A stretch of DNA of 64,000 nt from Rhabditophanes sp. KR3021 (taxonomy: Eukaryota > Nematoda > Chromadorea > Rhabditida > Alloionematidae): contig CAUJLY010000005.1 of the NCBI GenBank assembly GCA_963281155.1, positions 1,054,001-1,118,000 on the forward strand, given 5' to 3'. The first letter of the stretch is position 1. The number at the start of each line of letters is the position of its first letter. This document shows, one piece after another, positions 34,068-48,200 of the stretch. Under the pieces are notes generated by a model. The model was not told the origin of the DNA. It was given only the letters and a program-made list of their open reading frames with translations, and made no database searches. Made by a program: the position numbers and the translations under genes.

Positions 34068-35429
34068 CAATTACCATTAATAATAAATTTAAAAAATGAT
34101 TTAAATAAAGATGTTTAGTTTAGTCTCCTATAATTTATGACAATGAACCTTCCTCCAACTTAACTCAAAACCGATAAATGTTATGTTATTCAGTATCTAA
34201 AGGTGTAATAAATCTACAATCACACACCATTAATAATACTTTCACCAATTGCTGTTAAAAATTACACAAACTATCAGCATTAGTTATTTTGGCTGTTCGA
34301 CATTAACAGGACACAAAATAAATTCATTATTATGACTATATTTTTTATGCTGAATTTATATTGTCGTAGTGAATAATTTTATAAATATAAAATGGCTGTA
34401 GTCTAGATGTAAGGGGCTTCCAATAAAACAGATGTTTTTTAATTTCAACAACCAAAAGTCGAATAATAGTGGATGTATAATTAAGTGGTTGTGTCTTTAT
34501 TTTATTATTTTGCAAGATTTATAGCTTAGAGGTATGGGAAAGAAGAAGTGTCTGGAAGGGGCAACTGTTTTTTGGGTAAATTGGTGGTTGGATTAGGGGT
34601 CTGGTTTTTGAGGAAATTTTGTTTTAGTCAAGCTGTAGATGGTATAAAATCTGTTTTAGGAAGGTGAAATAAGCAGCTTGTAGACCTTCAATAATAGTCA
34701 GCTCTTAAAAATAATGTCATTCATTTTCATTTAAAAATTGTTAGGTAACATTTTAATTGTTACCAGGAAGCGCTATTTCTATGGTCATATAGGCTAACGA
34801 AAACTGGTTCTTAATAGTAGTCCGGGATTTGAAAAAATGCCGGAAAGCATTAAAATTATGTATAGTCAGTAAATCATTCTTGAATATAACCATTTAGGGA
34901 ACTACCATTGTGATTTAATCTTAATAAAATTAAGTAACCGTTGGTGACTGCAATTAGTTTGATTTGATTAACTACTCCCTTTGCATTGAATACACATTTT
35001 CAATAGGAATTATTCGGATCCATGCAGTCGGCATGCGATGGTAAGTTACTATATTTAATTCTTTCAAGACAATTTGATGGGAGTCATTAACCATTTCTCC
35101 ACTGTTAATATCGTTCATTTGGCAATGACTGAATTGACCCAAAATGGGAAACCTTTTCCAAATTAAATTTAAAAGAACATAATATTTGAATGCTTTTTTC
35201 CGATTTTATTAGCTGACTTACAAAGTTATTCTTATTTAAGAAATATTGGGTTATTTTTTTATATCTCATTACAATGAAATTTCAATTCATAATTTGGCCT
35301 CATAAGCAAATTGTATAAAAGTTTTCCAAGCTCGGTTTTTTTATTCTTTGAATGTCCAATTCTTCATTAGTTTTTCATATCTAATAGTCTCAAAATAACT
35401 CATTTAACTTGATTAAATATTATTTACAG
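34068..35429. other. intergenic or 5' region of GPCPD1
   Basis: No coding gene is supported. A good donor (GATGGTAAGT at about 35037-35046) lies 385 bp before a perfect acceptor TTTACAG that abuts the GPCPD1 ATG. A non-coding 5' exon near 35000-35040 is therefore possible, or the acceptor is used in trans. Confidence 0.4.
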
Positions 35430-37662
35430 ATGACATCCCTAAAAACTATAACAATCAAGGCAAAGCACCCAACAATCAAAAAATGGGAAACTTTATTCAT
35501 AGTTGGTGACGTCGATGAACTCGGAAACTGGGACGTCAAGAATGGTCTTCCCTTAACTCAGTCAGATGACTTATGGGAGCTCCAGATAAATTTACCGCTT
35601 GACTGCCATTTTCGTTTCTTCACCGCTTACCAGCTCTATTCCGAAACTCGTGAAGACAAAAAAATACTTATAATTTCGCAATGGGAAGCTCTACAGAACC
35701 ACCGAACATTTAAAGAATATGAGATTTATCAATTTGGAGCTTCTAACCCTCAAATATCAGTAAATTTAGGGTGGTTAACCAACAAAGAAGAGTGTGAAGT
35801 TCATCTCCGGGTTCATGGGGAGGCCTTGCATTTCTTTAGACAGCAATATAAGGATAAAGAATTCCGAATTAAGGTTACTCCTTTTGATTTAAGATACAAA
35901 GAGGTATGTTTAACTTGGGGTTGAATGGGTGAATATTTTATAGGAATATAATCATGCCTCCAAAGACAATACTAAACCTTTTTGGAGACGGTCTAGTTTT
36001 TATAAAGAATCCGTAAATTTGTTGATATCGTGTTGTAAACATAGTTTATCCAATAACTTATCATTACATTTAGATCGACCACGACTCTGCTCAAATTAAC
36101 CTGCCAAACTTACCCACTTTTTCAATTACGGAATTAGCTGTAATCTCAATTCCTTCCTCTGATTTCCAACAACAACATGACTCAGGTGTTTCATTTACAA
36201 ACTCAAAGGATTACTTGACTTTCAAAACGACAACATCTTCTTTTGAAAATGTCGCTTTTAGATTTGATTTCTTTACATCAAATAATGCAATTTTGACAAG
36301 ATCTGCCACAGCTATTTTCATGCCTTCGAATTATACTGAATCGTTAGGTGAAACATTGATCCCCATTTTAACACCTTCGCAATGGCCGATAGGTCAAATT
36401 AAAATTGATTATTTTTTAATTAGATCAATCAGAGAAAGTGATCAGACCCAAAATATGGGAAACACTTTAGTCAGAACATGGCCTAAAGAAAAAGCAGTCG
36501 AAGTGGGCCATCGTGGGATGGGAGATTCCTTCACAAAAGAGGCAACAGTCCGCGAAAACACAATTAGGTCGTTTAACCAAGCTGGCAAGAATGGCGCAGA
36601 CTACGTAGAGTTCGACGTTCAATTAACCAAAGACAAGCAAGCCATCATCTACCATGACTTCCATGTAAAAGTCTGTGTAGCCAAGAAACATGGCGATTTC
36701 CTAGACACAACCAATATCCTCTCCCGAAATTCGTCTTCAACCTCCCTAAACTCAATTTCTAATTTTACCAAGCCTGAAAAGGAACCCGAAAACACAGACT
36801 ACCACACCTTAGCAGTCAAAGACCTGAAACTAAAACAACTCCAGCTCCTCCATCTCGACCACATAAACAACTCCGCTAATAACATAAAATTAAACATTCC
36901 CCTAACCGAATACATCGACGAAGATAATGACCAAAAACCATTTCCCTTGCTTTCTGAATGTCTCCAAAAAGTTATTGAAGAAATAGGTTTTAATATCGAG
37001 ATAAAATACCCATTACCTATGAATGATGGAACGCACGAGTGCAAGCATTATTTCGAACGAAATTTATTCATAGATGTTATTTTGGAAGAGATTTTTGAGT
37101 TTGCTGGAAAAAGGAGAATTATTTTTTCTTCCTTTGATGCTGATATGTGCACATTGTATGTTTAGGTTTAATTTAAATGAATATTTTTTGCAGAATTGCT
37201 AAGAAACAAAACAAATATCCTGTACTACTGCTTTGCGTCGGCGAGACCAAGCGATACCTTCCTTTTAAGGATATTCGTCAAGGAACTTCTGAAATGGCTA
37301 TTAATTTTGCCAAGGCTTCCAAGATTTTGGGTGTCAACTTTCATTCAGAGGACTTGTTGCGAGATCCTGAGATTAAAGAAAGAGCGGATAAGTTAGGGTT
37401 GGTTTCTTTTGCATGGGGAAATGATCTGGATAAATACGAGACTGTTAAACATTTCATCAATGTTTTGAAGATTGATGGACTAATCTATGACCGAATCGGA
37501 GAAAACGAACATCGGTGTGGTAAATTCGTGGTAGCACGAGAATCAAGAAAAGCTTTGATGAATCGGAGTACAACACCAACTGTTTCCAGAAATCCGTCTT
37601 TAGAAAAGTGCTCATCCGATTCACCTAAAGCACTTACCCTCAATATTGACAAATCATTATAA
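35430..37662 (+). CDS. GPCPD1: glycerophosphocholine phosphodiesterase GPCPD1 (CBM20 + GDPD)
   Basis: Hydrolyses glycerophosphocholine to glycerol-3-phosphate and choline in the cytosol. Exons 35430-35903, 35944-36012, 36074-37155 and 37194-37662 give 697 residues (human about 670); introns are 40, 61 and 38 nt. The N-terminal carbohydrate-binding CBM20 domain shows FIVGDVDELGNWD. The GDPD domain begins VEVGHRGMGDS with the catalytic His, then VRENTIRSFNQA with the metal-binding Glu, DYVEFDVQLTKDKQ and IIYHDF with the second His; later come FNIEIKYP and SFDADMCTL. The end carries GLVSFAWGNDLDK and KIDGLIYDRI. The ATG follows directly on an acceptor-like TTTACAG. Confidence 0.93.
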
Positions 37663-37837
37663 ATAAAACACACAATTGCATAATTCATTTATTATTCCAT
37701 AAAACAAACTATTGCCAATCTTGATAATTTTAAATAAATTCTTACTACATTATTATTATTAAATAAACAAAAGAATCAAATGCATACACACAAAAGTCGG
37801 CACATCATACTTCCGAACCATTAAGTGAACTTCCCAG

Positions 37838-38791
37838 TTAAGCCATTTTTCCATCCAAAATGGTGTCGACAATATCCTTTAGATTAAGTCCAATGAAATC
37901 TGGCCTTACAAGATTGTGGTTTCTCCACTCAGCCTGCCATTTACCAGTCATCACTTGCATCCCAAGAATACCACATTCCTGGGCTCCTTTGACATCCCCC
38001 AGAATGTCGTCTCCGATCATTACGACTTCAGACTTTTGGAGACCCATATCATGGACACCTTTCATGAAGAAATCTTCATTTGGTTTGCCGATGATCACTT
38101 CCTTGCAGTTAGTTGCTGACTTGAAGAGAGCAGCATATGCTCCAACATCTAGAGAAGGGCCATCTGTTCTAAAAAGGATTATATTATTCAGTGTTTGCGC
38201 TACTTTACTTTTGGCCCAATTACGGATCTATATGGTGATTGACCAAGGCAAGCTGATAATCACACCTACCTTTGATAATACTGTGCTGAACCCATACTAA
38301 AGAGAATGTTGTCATTCATCATCAAAATCTTAAAGGCTCTATTCATGTTCTGGAAGGTAAAAGAATCTTGAGCATCTCCAAGAACAACACAATTAGGATT
38401 GGTAGTCTCTAGATGGTCAAATTCCGGCAAAACATTCTTGTGAACCAACAAAAAAGGTCTCAAATTATTAGTCCTGACAATATCAGCAGCAAAGGGAGCT
38501 GGAGTAAAAAGATGCTCCGGATTGATGTCAAATCCCAGTCTAGTCAGCTTTTTCCATAAATTTTCGCGTGTATGAACAGATTCATTTGAAATAAAACGGA
38601 CGTTACTCTCGTTATAAAGTCTAAAATTACCAAAAAAGACATCATTAATAAAATTAGATGTTTGGTGGTGCCTTTTACCGTTGAATGGCTTCTATGGATC
38701 CTTGGATAACCTGTCCACCATCGTCACTACTGTTATAAAGCACACCAGTAATATCTAGAAGAAAACCACGAATCGGTTTGCCACGAAACAT
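37838..38791 (-). CDS. LHPP: LHPP-type HAD phosphatase (phospholysine phosphohistidine inorganic pyrophosphate phosphatase)
   Basis: HAD phosphatase that removes phosphate from phosphohistidine/phospholysine and hydrolyses pyrophosphate. Exons 38791-38679, 38620-38270 and 38168-37838 give 264 residues, the family length; introns are 58 and 101 nt. Motifs: FLLDITGVLYNSSDDGG with the nucleophile Asp, VRFISNESVHTR with motif II Ser/Asn, NPNCVVLGDAQDSFTFQNMNRAF (cap), IIGKPNEDFF with motif III Lys, and VVMIGDDILGDVKGAQ with the metal-binding Asp pair. It is convergent with GPCPD1. Confidence 0.93.
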
Positions 38792-41700
38792 GGAATTGAT
38801 TGAGAATATGACTAATCTATATCAAGCGACTATAAAAAGAGAGAACAGTATTTAACAATTTTGATATAATTAAATTAAATATATTTGTACCAAATAAAAT
38901 AGTCAAAACATATATTTGTATTATAGAGACAAGAGTGTGGATAGTTTTGCGTATAATAAAAGTATTATTATGACGGTGTGTGGAAGAATACTAAAAATAT
39001 AGGAAAATACAAAGTGTGATGTGGTATTGTAGTGTTGATGCAAGAAAGAGAGGAAACGGGACGGAGTTTGGCTCTTTAAGTACCATGTCTCCAAGATAAA
39101 AACAGATAATGTTATGAGACATGCCATGTCAATGACTTCCTCTGTATGTGCCTCTTTTTTGATGGTGGATAGTCCCAAACACATCTTTTATACTAGATTT
39201 TAGTTATTTGCGCCAAGTCGCTTGTACCGATGCAGACATTACTAATCATTAATCTTTGATCTGCCATGCTTTTTACTTGAATATAATAATATATTGGGCC
39301 AATTGATTCATTTCGGTCATCAAATTTGCATAAAACACATTCTTTCTACCACAAATACACTTCTATACTTTTATTCAAGATATATCTTTTATTCTTAGTC
39401 ATAAACAAATGAACATTAATCAGCGGAGCACATAACGACTATCACCTTTTGACTATCGCTTTACCATACAAATTATATCAAAATTTATATCAAACTTCAT
39501 ATTACAGCCATCCAAATATAACAAAAAAATAAAAATTGATATATCTTGATTTGTTTAAAAATTCAACAAGTTCATACTTTCACTTTTCATTTGGTAGTGT
39601 TATTGAATAAGGTTATTATTACGTAATACGACATTTAGCCTGTGTGACTGTACACATCAATTGATATATACCACAAAATTGATATCAACATTTGTGTACA
39701 TTACTACACTAAAGCAAATTTCATCTATCCTTTAATTGGAATAAGATTTGACGGTGACAAAGAAAAAGAAGAAGTACATTAAAAACAAGTTTCTAAATAG
39801 CTATAATTACCAAAAAGGTCTTTGACATCACGTCAAGACAAAACAAAAAAATTGTCAGCATGTTCAATTTAATCTTCTTTATCACCTACCTACTAAACAA
39901 GACATCAATTAAAGATATGTTGCGCAATTTCGTGTTACGTCAACTTTGGTTTCACTTTTAATCTTTTTTTTAGTAAACAAATATGTGCACATCAATTAAA
40001 TATCTTATATAATCAACTTTGTATTTATACAAGTCGAGTGTAGATGTACATGTTGATCCTACTTTTGTATGTAATGTACAGGTTTGTTAAATCTTGTCTT
40101 GGTGACAATAGTAATCACTATTAGACAGTCACTTTTTGTGTGTGAAGCTTGTTTCAATTGTTGTAGATATGTACATATATCAATTTAAAGACTATTGCAA
40201 ACTAGACTTTGCTGCAATAAACTTTGACAATCAGATATCTTTGCCTGCTTTCTGTAAAGTCAACTGAACCAAATTGATCAAACTAGAGACAGTAATGAGC
40301 TTTTATGAATTTAATAATTAATTCAGTTTCATCATCAAGATTAATCTTTGTCCACTTATTAACAACCCCATCATTATCAACTTCAAAAAACCTTATCGGG
40401 GACCCATGTATAAAAGGTTCCTAAGTATGTCGATGATCATCAAATTACATCACTCTCATTTCCATAACTTTATATTGATGACATTAAAAAAGATATACTC
40501 ATACATTCAAGCTCTCTCGATGACTAATTTGCAGCAAAAAAACGATTTGAATTTGTCCGATCATTACCAATCTCTCACTCACTCATCTCCTTCTTTTTTG
40601 TTTTATTGATATTAATCTCATATATACATATCATTTACTAAATGGCAGCAAATAAATATAGTATATGCAAAGTATCTCTTCAATTTATAAACAAATTAAC
40701 CTTATGCCATTTATTTATGCATAAAACTTTAAATTGAATTGGATATAAACTATGGAGGTTTATAATAAAATTTTTATACACAATAACAAATACTTAATCT
40801 TTGTGACAATGGAAAGATTGAAGATGTATTTTTTATGACAAATCATCCAATGAGAAGAACCCTCACAATATTTAGTGATATAAACAAAATTGAAACCAAA
40901 CTTTTCTCTTTTGATAAACGAAATGTGATGTAATCACTAGAAACATGAATATACCAAAACATCTCCATCTCCTTCATTTCATATTGTGATAAGAAGATGG
41001 TGGAGGCAGTGTATGTTGCGATTAGCTCTACTTAATATGGAAATGAAGTTTGAGTAGTTAAAAGAGATTCATCTTTATTTGCAAAGCTTGCAACTTTTCA
41101 AGGATTACTCTTAATGATGGTGGTTGCAACTTTTATCTACTTAAGGAAATTAAAGGGAAATTAAATGGCATATCTATTTCGTTGAAGATTAAATTAAGTC
41201 TGCCTGAAAAGATCGAAAGTGGCGATAAAATATACGTTTTGGTAAATCTTAATTGTATAACCATTAAGCTGATTGAAATTTACTTTATTATCAATACCAA
41301 CAAAAAAAGATAGTTTAATATAACCACTTTATAATATGTAAAAATTAATAGCATCGTCAACAATTTAAAACAATAACATATCTTTACAAAAAGAAAGTAT
41401 ATTCATGATTCTTTTTACAAACAAAAAAGAAAATTGAAACTAGACATACTGAGTCATTTACATAGTTATAAATTTAAAATTAGAGATACTTTTTAGTGAT
41501 TTGCAATTTTTAATGATTCTTCTAATAGTTTTCCTGTGGCTCATAAAATAAAAGCATCAAATGCTATGATTCGAATTTGGATGTATCTTGCTAATTCCTA
41601 AGATGGTATTTTCAAACAATATTAACTTTACTTTTACATGTTGACAGCGTCTATTTTATAATATTGTTTCGTTTATATTTTGAAAAAAATCTAGAGGAAA

Positions 41701-41959
41701 ATGTTTGAAGGTTGGATGGCGTAAAATTTAGTCCCTTCCTAGCTTTGCAAGATGGGACTAATTTCTTAAAATTGAGATAGGAAGAATAAACTTTCTTGCC
41801 ATTATTATATAAGTGTTAAATGAATAAAAAAAATCTTTTAAAAACTGGAATGAGTATGTTTAATTAGATTTTAATAATAATTAACAAAAAACACTATAAA
41901 TTGAAAAATATGAAAAAATTAGTGTATACATGTTTATATCCAAATTTTTTGATTCTTTA
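38792..41959. other. 3.2-kb gene-free stretch downstream of the Dve-family gene
   Basis: AT-rich DNA with no frame showing a domain or consistent splice sites. The plus strand between about 39.2 and 40.7 kb looks C-rich and G-poor by eye. It lies upstream of LHPP and downstream of the homeobox gene and may hold regulatory elements of either. Confidence 0.5.
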
Positions 41960-44900
41960 TTACATCATTAAGCTGACCCTTGTCGTCGGCATTATGTCAT
42001 TGGACTGCATGCGCTTGCACTTGGCCCTGCGGTTTTTGAACCAAATTTTCACGTTATGCGTAGAGATCGGTGGGTAGTTTTTTCGGTAATTTAGTGAGTT
42101 CAATTTATCGGTAAACTTTTCTATTTGGAGCCAACCAGGGTGAGGATTGTCTTCGAACCAGTTTTCGAGGATGGGAAGTTCGGACAGAGGATCGAACATT
42201 AGGCGGGAACGAGCTGCGGCGGAGTTTGGATTGTTATTATTATTAGGGTGGTTGCTTTGATTGGAGAGGGATGAGGCAGTGGCGGTGGTGAAGGCTTGCA
42301 CCAATTCGGCGTTCTTCAGGTCGATTGGCGAGGAGCCTGCTTGGTGGTGGTGGAGATTGCTCAGCATCGTGGCGAAACTGTTCGTTGTGGTGCGGAAGGG
42401 CGAGGTGCCTCCGTAGCTGGAGTCGACGTCTCCTTGTCTTGAGGGCTCGGGTGATTCAGATTCCATCTTTGTTTCTAGGTCATTGTCGTATTTTCCCGTG
42501 TCTGAGACAGAATGTTCACTGGCATCATCTGCTGGTGTTGGGGAATCACTTCCTCCATCGATTCTTTCCCCGTCAGCCAACATTGTAAATGGAGTCAAGA
42601 AACGGGCAGAAAAGTCTGTATTAAAGTTAAAACTTGGCATAACTGGCAAACTAGGAAGACCAGTCAGTAAATTTTGAAGCTGAGTTGCATTCGCTGAAAC
42701 TACTGAAGGTGGTGTAGAACCTGTTCCTTTTGTTCTTTGGTTGGCACGTTTATTTGTAAACCAATTAGCTAATTGTTGGTATGTGACTTTGTGGGTCATC
42801 TTTCTATAACCTGAACCATTTAATTCATTCAAATAAGAGTTCAATTTGGCTTTTCCAGGAGTCGCATCTGATTTGAACCATTTTTCGAGTTTAGGAACCT
42901 CATGCACATAATGGAATTTGTGTGGCCCAACTCCGTGTGAAGTTCTCTTTTCCGTTTCTCCCTCAGTCCCCACAACTGTATCCAACCACTCATGAATAGC
43001 CTGAATTTGGTCGGCTGTCAACAAAGTAGGCTCATCTCCAGCCACTATTTGTGTTATCACTTCCTACAAAAAGACAAAACGATATTAATTAATCCGGCCA
43101 AAAGGATCTTTTAATTAACTAAATTAGAATCCTACTAGTTGTTGAATAAAACAGTCTTTACGACTAGTATCAAAAAAGATTGGGACCCTTTAAATGATAA
43201 TTGCCTACACTCTTACAAATTCAATCTCAAAACATGTTGTCGTACACCAATTTCAACTACAAACCCAACCAAGATTGGCTATAATCCCTACCACGGATTA
43301 AGATACCCAATAAATTTATTCTCCTGGGATGCATAATAACACATTTTATCTCCAACCATCTACTTACCTTAATTTGTTGATTTGGAATAGAATTTAGGAG
43401 AGTTGGATTTTTTTCGATTGAATGTTTCAGTAACTTGCACTTTACTTCTTGGACGCATGACTCAGCATTTGAATCTATTGATGTTCTGAAATCAAACAAA
43501 AATGGATTAATTTGAGGATAGTGTTGCTTTATTAGACAAATTCTTTATGTTCGCATAACCCCTTTGAACCTTTCAACTTAATTTCGACCCATCGAACCTG
43601 ATTACCAAATCTACCTTTTCATTTAATTAAGCAAAAATAAGTTTGTTATTGCGCAATCTTTTCACCAACAATCACCATCAAATGTATGAAGTTAAAAATA
43701 TTTTTGGATAAAAGTATGATTCAAAGCTCATCATCAAATCAAAGCGTATACTGCTGATTTTGTCTAATACTCTTACAACCTGCCCTTTAAGGCTATGCAT
43801 AGCCATACGTTAAAAAGTTCTTGACATTCAACTGCACCATCTATATAATTTAAACAAATCTACATCACCACCATCAATATATTAAATGGTAAGGGTGAAT
43901 GTGTGTTGTCTTCAACCATCATATATATATAATACAAAGCCCCCTCTTATCCTTGCGTCAACCTAACAAAAAGACTTGTTCAACTTATGTTATTACTTCA
44001 CACATACCAAATAAGCTTCACATTAAATTGAATTTTTGTTCTTTTTGTGTGATATGGTGTCGTTGACAACAATCACTCCACAAAAAGAATTAAGGAAATG
44101 AATTTTTGTTTAGACAGATATATCTACAGAGAAATTGAAAATAATTGTTTCACTAGTTTGAAGATCTTTTGCTCGTAATATACCGGTTTTGGGGTTGTTT
44201 CAGTATATCGCAACACCCACAATCTTTATACCACCAACTAAAGTGTTTGTGAGAACGTTTAATCCCAACACTCACTCATTCCTCTCATTATATACTCAAT
44301 CAAAAAGGAATTTGTTAATATGATTTGAGAATATTTTCTATGACACCTTATATTGATAGTTGATATGAGTGATAAAATAAAAAGATTAAAAGCAAAGAAA
44401 TGGAAACTACAATAATGATGTACTTATAATTGTCGTTTTTGTCAAATAAAATAAATTAGCTTCAATCGAAGGAACGGCTTTTGTTTTGGAGAAAAGTAGA
44501 TTTGTTGTTGTTACATAATACATCTATTTTCTCCAAAACTAGTATTTATCTTTTCCCTGAAGATCGTTAAAGTAAATTAACCTTTTTAATGAGATTAAGT
44601 GGAGTCATTAAAAGTTAAAGTACAAATGAATATCGTACTATCACAAAGCCTCTCGAAAAGTGTCTCTCAACGGATACCATACGCTTGAAAGCTTAACAAT
44701 ATTTAAATACAAATACAGTACACATCCCTCCCGAAACATTAAAATGCCACCCAACTTACTGCTTCGTCATTATTTTCAAAGTAACATTATTTGAAAATTC
44801 CTTAAATAAATTAGACACCAATTCGTCGGCATTGTCAGTAATTGCATCGAAGGTAAGCGGTTTCCAATTATTAATTTGAATCAAACCTAAAAAATAAAAT

Positions 44901-45112
44901 GACATCCTTGTGGATGAAACTAACCTCTTGATGAATCAATTAAATTAGTCAATCCAAGACACGAAAGCACCGTCTCAGTCAAATTAGAAAGCGAAGTAGC
45001 TCCATCCAAAATAGCATACGTATCCATCAAAGGTGATCCAAGTCGTGGCACAAGTCACACAATTGTGAGCTCGTACGGATTCGATGACGACGCGCACCGG
45101 AAACATAGTCAT
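41960..45112 (-). CDS. Dve/SATB-family homeobox gene (CMP + CUTL + two homeodomains), with a one-base frame break
   Basis: Transcription factor; the C. elegans relative is dve-1, the fly one defective proventriculus. Exons: about 45112-44925, 44886-44760, 43485-43368 and 43063-41960, with introns of 38, 1,274 and 304 nt. The CMP (ULD-like) domain shows [50 protein letters not shown] and VTLKI, aligning with SATB family MLPVFCVVE and GLIQVGKWNPVPLSYVTDA. A CUTL-like helical part follows ([19 protein letters not shown]). Homeodomain 1 ends [14 protein letters not shown]; homeodomain 2 has [16 protein letters not shown], both with insertions typical of Dve. Between VRAHNCVTC and LGSPLMDTY the frame shifts by +1 near 45045 and no splice pair repairs it; summed exon length exceeds a multiple of three by one. 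The frame is open upstream to about 45214, and further 5' exons may lie in the gap. Confidence 0.88.
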
Positions 45113-45214
45113 TTTTGGAGTTTGCTTAGAAATATTAGTTAATTGATTTAGTTTAGTTTTGGGAGGTACGATTCTCTTTAATATCGAATCAAACCAATTT
45201 AAAATAATAAACAA

Positions 45215-48200
45215 TCAAAAAAGGTTGTTCTTTTGGTGGTATGTTGGTTTTGACTGCACTGCAATTTTAAAGATATCAGTTTATTTTAAAAGGGATTTTA
45301 TCTACGCAGACTTAACAATCCTAAACAATAATAATAAATAAAGTCACAAAAATATTAAATGCTAATACACTACATATTTTCTATTGTTAGTAGGAGAGAT
45401 AGTGTGGGTGCACGTAAATAAATATATAAATCGAAAGCTCAAGACTAAATTAAGGCGCTGCTGCCTGCATTACGAGATGTGGTGTATGTGTATTATTTTG
45501 TATAAAAAGCGACAACAAAAATAGAGAAAATATGTAATTTGAAAGATGGTGATAAAGAGATGAGGAGGGTACCGTATAGTGTGATTAGGAAACGAGAATA
45601 GATATTGAGAATTGTTTAAATTGGCAGATCAGAGGAAGTGCTTTCAAGGGAATTGTTTTCTTTTCATAGGCAACTTATAAATTAGTATATGTAAGTGGAA
45701 AAAAATTTTAGATTTAATTTCACAGTTAGATATATTTTCAACACCATATAAAATTCAATCACATATAAATGGCTTGCTATGAGGCATATAGAACCGCCTC
45801 GATTAGCTCTAAGCCGCTGCATACTCCTATATACAACAATTTCCAAAGATCTCACCCAAAAGCTAGTACTTTCTATAGTAATACCAGAACGCCAGGAGGA
45901 TGGCCAAACAGCTTCTGCTTGCTTAAAAGGGAATATAAAATAAGTTATTGATAAAAGAATAATTCTTGTAGAGAAAGAGGAAAATGAGACTTGATAGGTC
46001 TTGGTGATAACAATGTTGCGACAATATCACATAGACATATGCAATATATGAAAGCGCATGTACATATATAAAATAACTTTGTTTGTGATTAAACATTTTT
46101 ATCAAAAAGGAGGAGTCCATAGCGTATCTTTAATCGAAACTTTCTGCTACCATAAATCTATCAACTGAAGGGATCTTTTTGAGGAGGGGGCTACAAACTT
46201 ATCATAAGCTATTTTGGTGGGGTGAAAAAGGTTACAAAGGAATGGAATTGTGTGCTTATTAGGTAGGAACAAGTGGTTTCACGAACCTTTTTTGTTTTCC
46301 TTTTTTTGCAATAAGTAGAAGTGGAGAAAGTAGGTGTATATAGTGTAGAAGGTGGTGGTAGTAAAGGAGGAAACGATGTGATAAAGCAGGTTCGGCTAAG
46401 AAGAGCTATGTCCTTGCACGTCCTTTAATTGTGTCACTTTCTTATAAAAAAGGGTAACCAATTTAAGTATATATCTATCAAATGTTTGTGATATACTAAG
46501 TCTTCATATCACTAAAGCTCTTTGTCGCAACAAGCAATAGGCATGAAGGACCTTAAGAATCAAAAGCTATGCAAACATTTAGACATTATATTCAGCTTTT
46601 CCCCACTTTCTTCCTTCTTCTGCTGCCCCTTTTTGTTGTATTGTAAAAGGTGAAAAGAGATTAGCAATTGATTGTGTTTGGAGTGGTTTTATATATGTAT
46701 AAATATTCACGCCTAAGACTTAGCATCACTGATGATCAGAGAGATTTTTAATCACATATATACAACAATATACATGATTATATTAAAGGGGGAGATGTGT
46801 TTAAATGCATGAATTATCATAAAGGGTTGTGAATATATACAAATTTTGTGATATATTACCGCATTACCATTAACATAATAGATTGCAGTAGGAAAGGAGC
46901 AAGAGCCGTATATGTGATCTCGTACACCTTTACACATGCTCAACCCCCACGAGACTTTCTATTTCGATATATGAATTTACTTATTTAGGTAGAGATTACA
47001 GATGTAAACAGGATGGAGATTGATGATGATATACATGAGACCTTTACCCCCGAGAAGAGCTGGCGATGAAGAAGCTAGCTCAACGCTTTGTTGAATGCAT
47101 TAAACTATCTATACTTAATCACATTCTTTCATTTTGTTTATGGTAATAACAAAAATACATTAACTTATATGTATTGGAAGTAAATAAAAAAGCAGAAGTT
47201 TTAATTAAATAACATCACAACCTATACAAGGAGAATTAAAAATAATAAGATGGTGGAGAGTAAAGGAGAGAGAGTATAGATATGTGTGATCATGGTGAAG
47301 AAGATTTGATGAAGGTTAAAACATATGATTATTGCTTAGGATGGAAGTGCAAACGAGCAAGGAGATTTGTTTTGGAAAGAAGTTGAAGTTGGCTGGTTGG
47401 ATGATAAGGAGTTAATTAAGGAAATTGGATGGCCTTGGGAGGATTGAGGAAAATATTAGTGATTCAATTTTTGTTTGTTACCAAATTATTAAATAATGAA
47501 TGTTACGAGGAAGGTATTGTTGTATTGTATTATGGTGATGTCAAAATGACTAATGAATGGTAGCGCTTCTTGTATGATACATATTCTAAAGACAAATAAA
47601 AAGGTCCCTACAAAATAAATATCTTCGATGATATCTCACCTCTCGGATTTGGTAATTTGCACAAATAAATCTAAATAAAAAGATGCTCACCGATTGAGAG
47701 GCAAGGCTTTATTTTTTTGGTAATGTCGATGGAGACTAAGTATGTAGAAGAAGATTGCGATAAGAAGGGAATTTGGTAAAGAAGCCGACGATATATATGT
47801 ATATGGAGTGCTCAAGGTCGGTGATATTGTATGATAAGGCGCGTTTTTAAATTGGCTATGATATTTGGAATCGAAAAGAAGTGGTGGTGTAGCATAATAA
47901 GGAGATAGGTTGGGGAGATGAGAAAGTCGAATATATGGTGATGAAGGCGATACTTATTCCAAAAAATATGATGTAGAATGTATTTGTGATTGTGAGAAGA
48001 AGATGTAGACGTGACGAGGGTGGGGATAGAGATGATGACTGGGGTAAAGAGCTAATGAAATAAAGGTATACCTTTATTTGAGACGATTCAAATAAAGATA
48101 ATGCTAAAGAAGCTTTCTTTAATTCAAAAAAGAAAGTAAAAAGGCAACGTCAAACCTTCTTCGTTTAATAAATACTTTTAAATATCCAACACACTATTAT

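Noticed and set aside
44984..45214. Separate small gene
   Set aside because: Its first part and the overlapping frame together align with the CMP domain of the Dve/SATB family, so it is the 5' part of the homeobox gene.
45769..45951. 60-codon plus-strand frame
   Set aside because: No motif, no signal sequence and no splice support.
46838..46950. Minus-strand exon-like piece ending in a GTAATA donor
   Set aside because: Considered as a 5' exon of the homeobox gene, but it has no similarity to the family and no matching acceptor.
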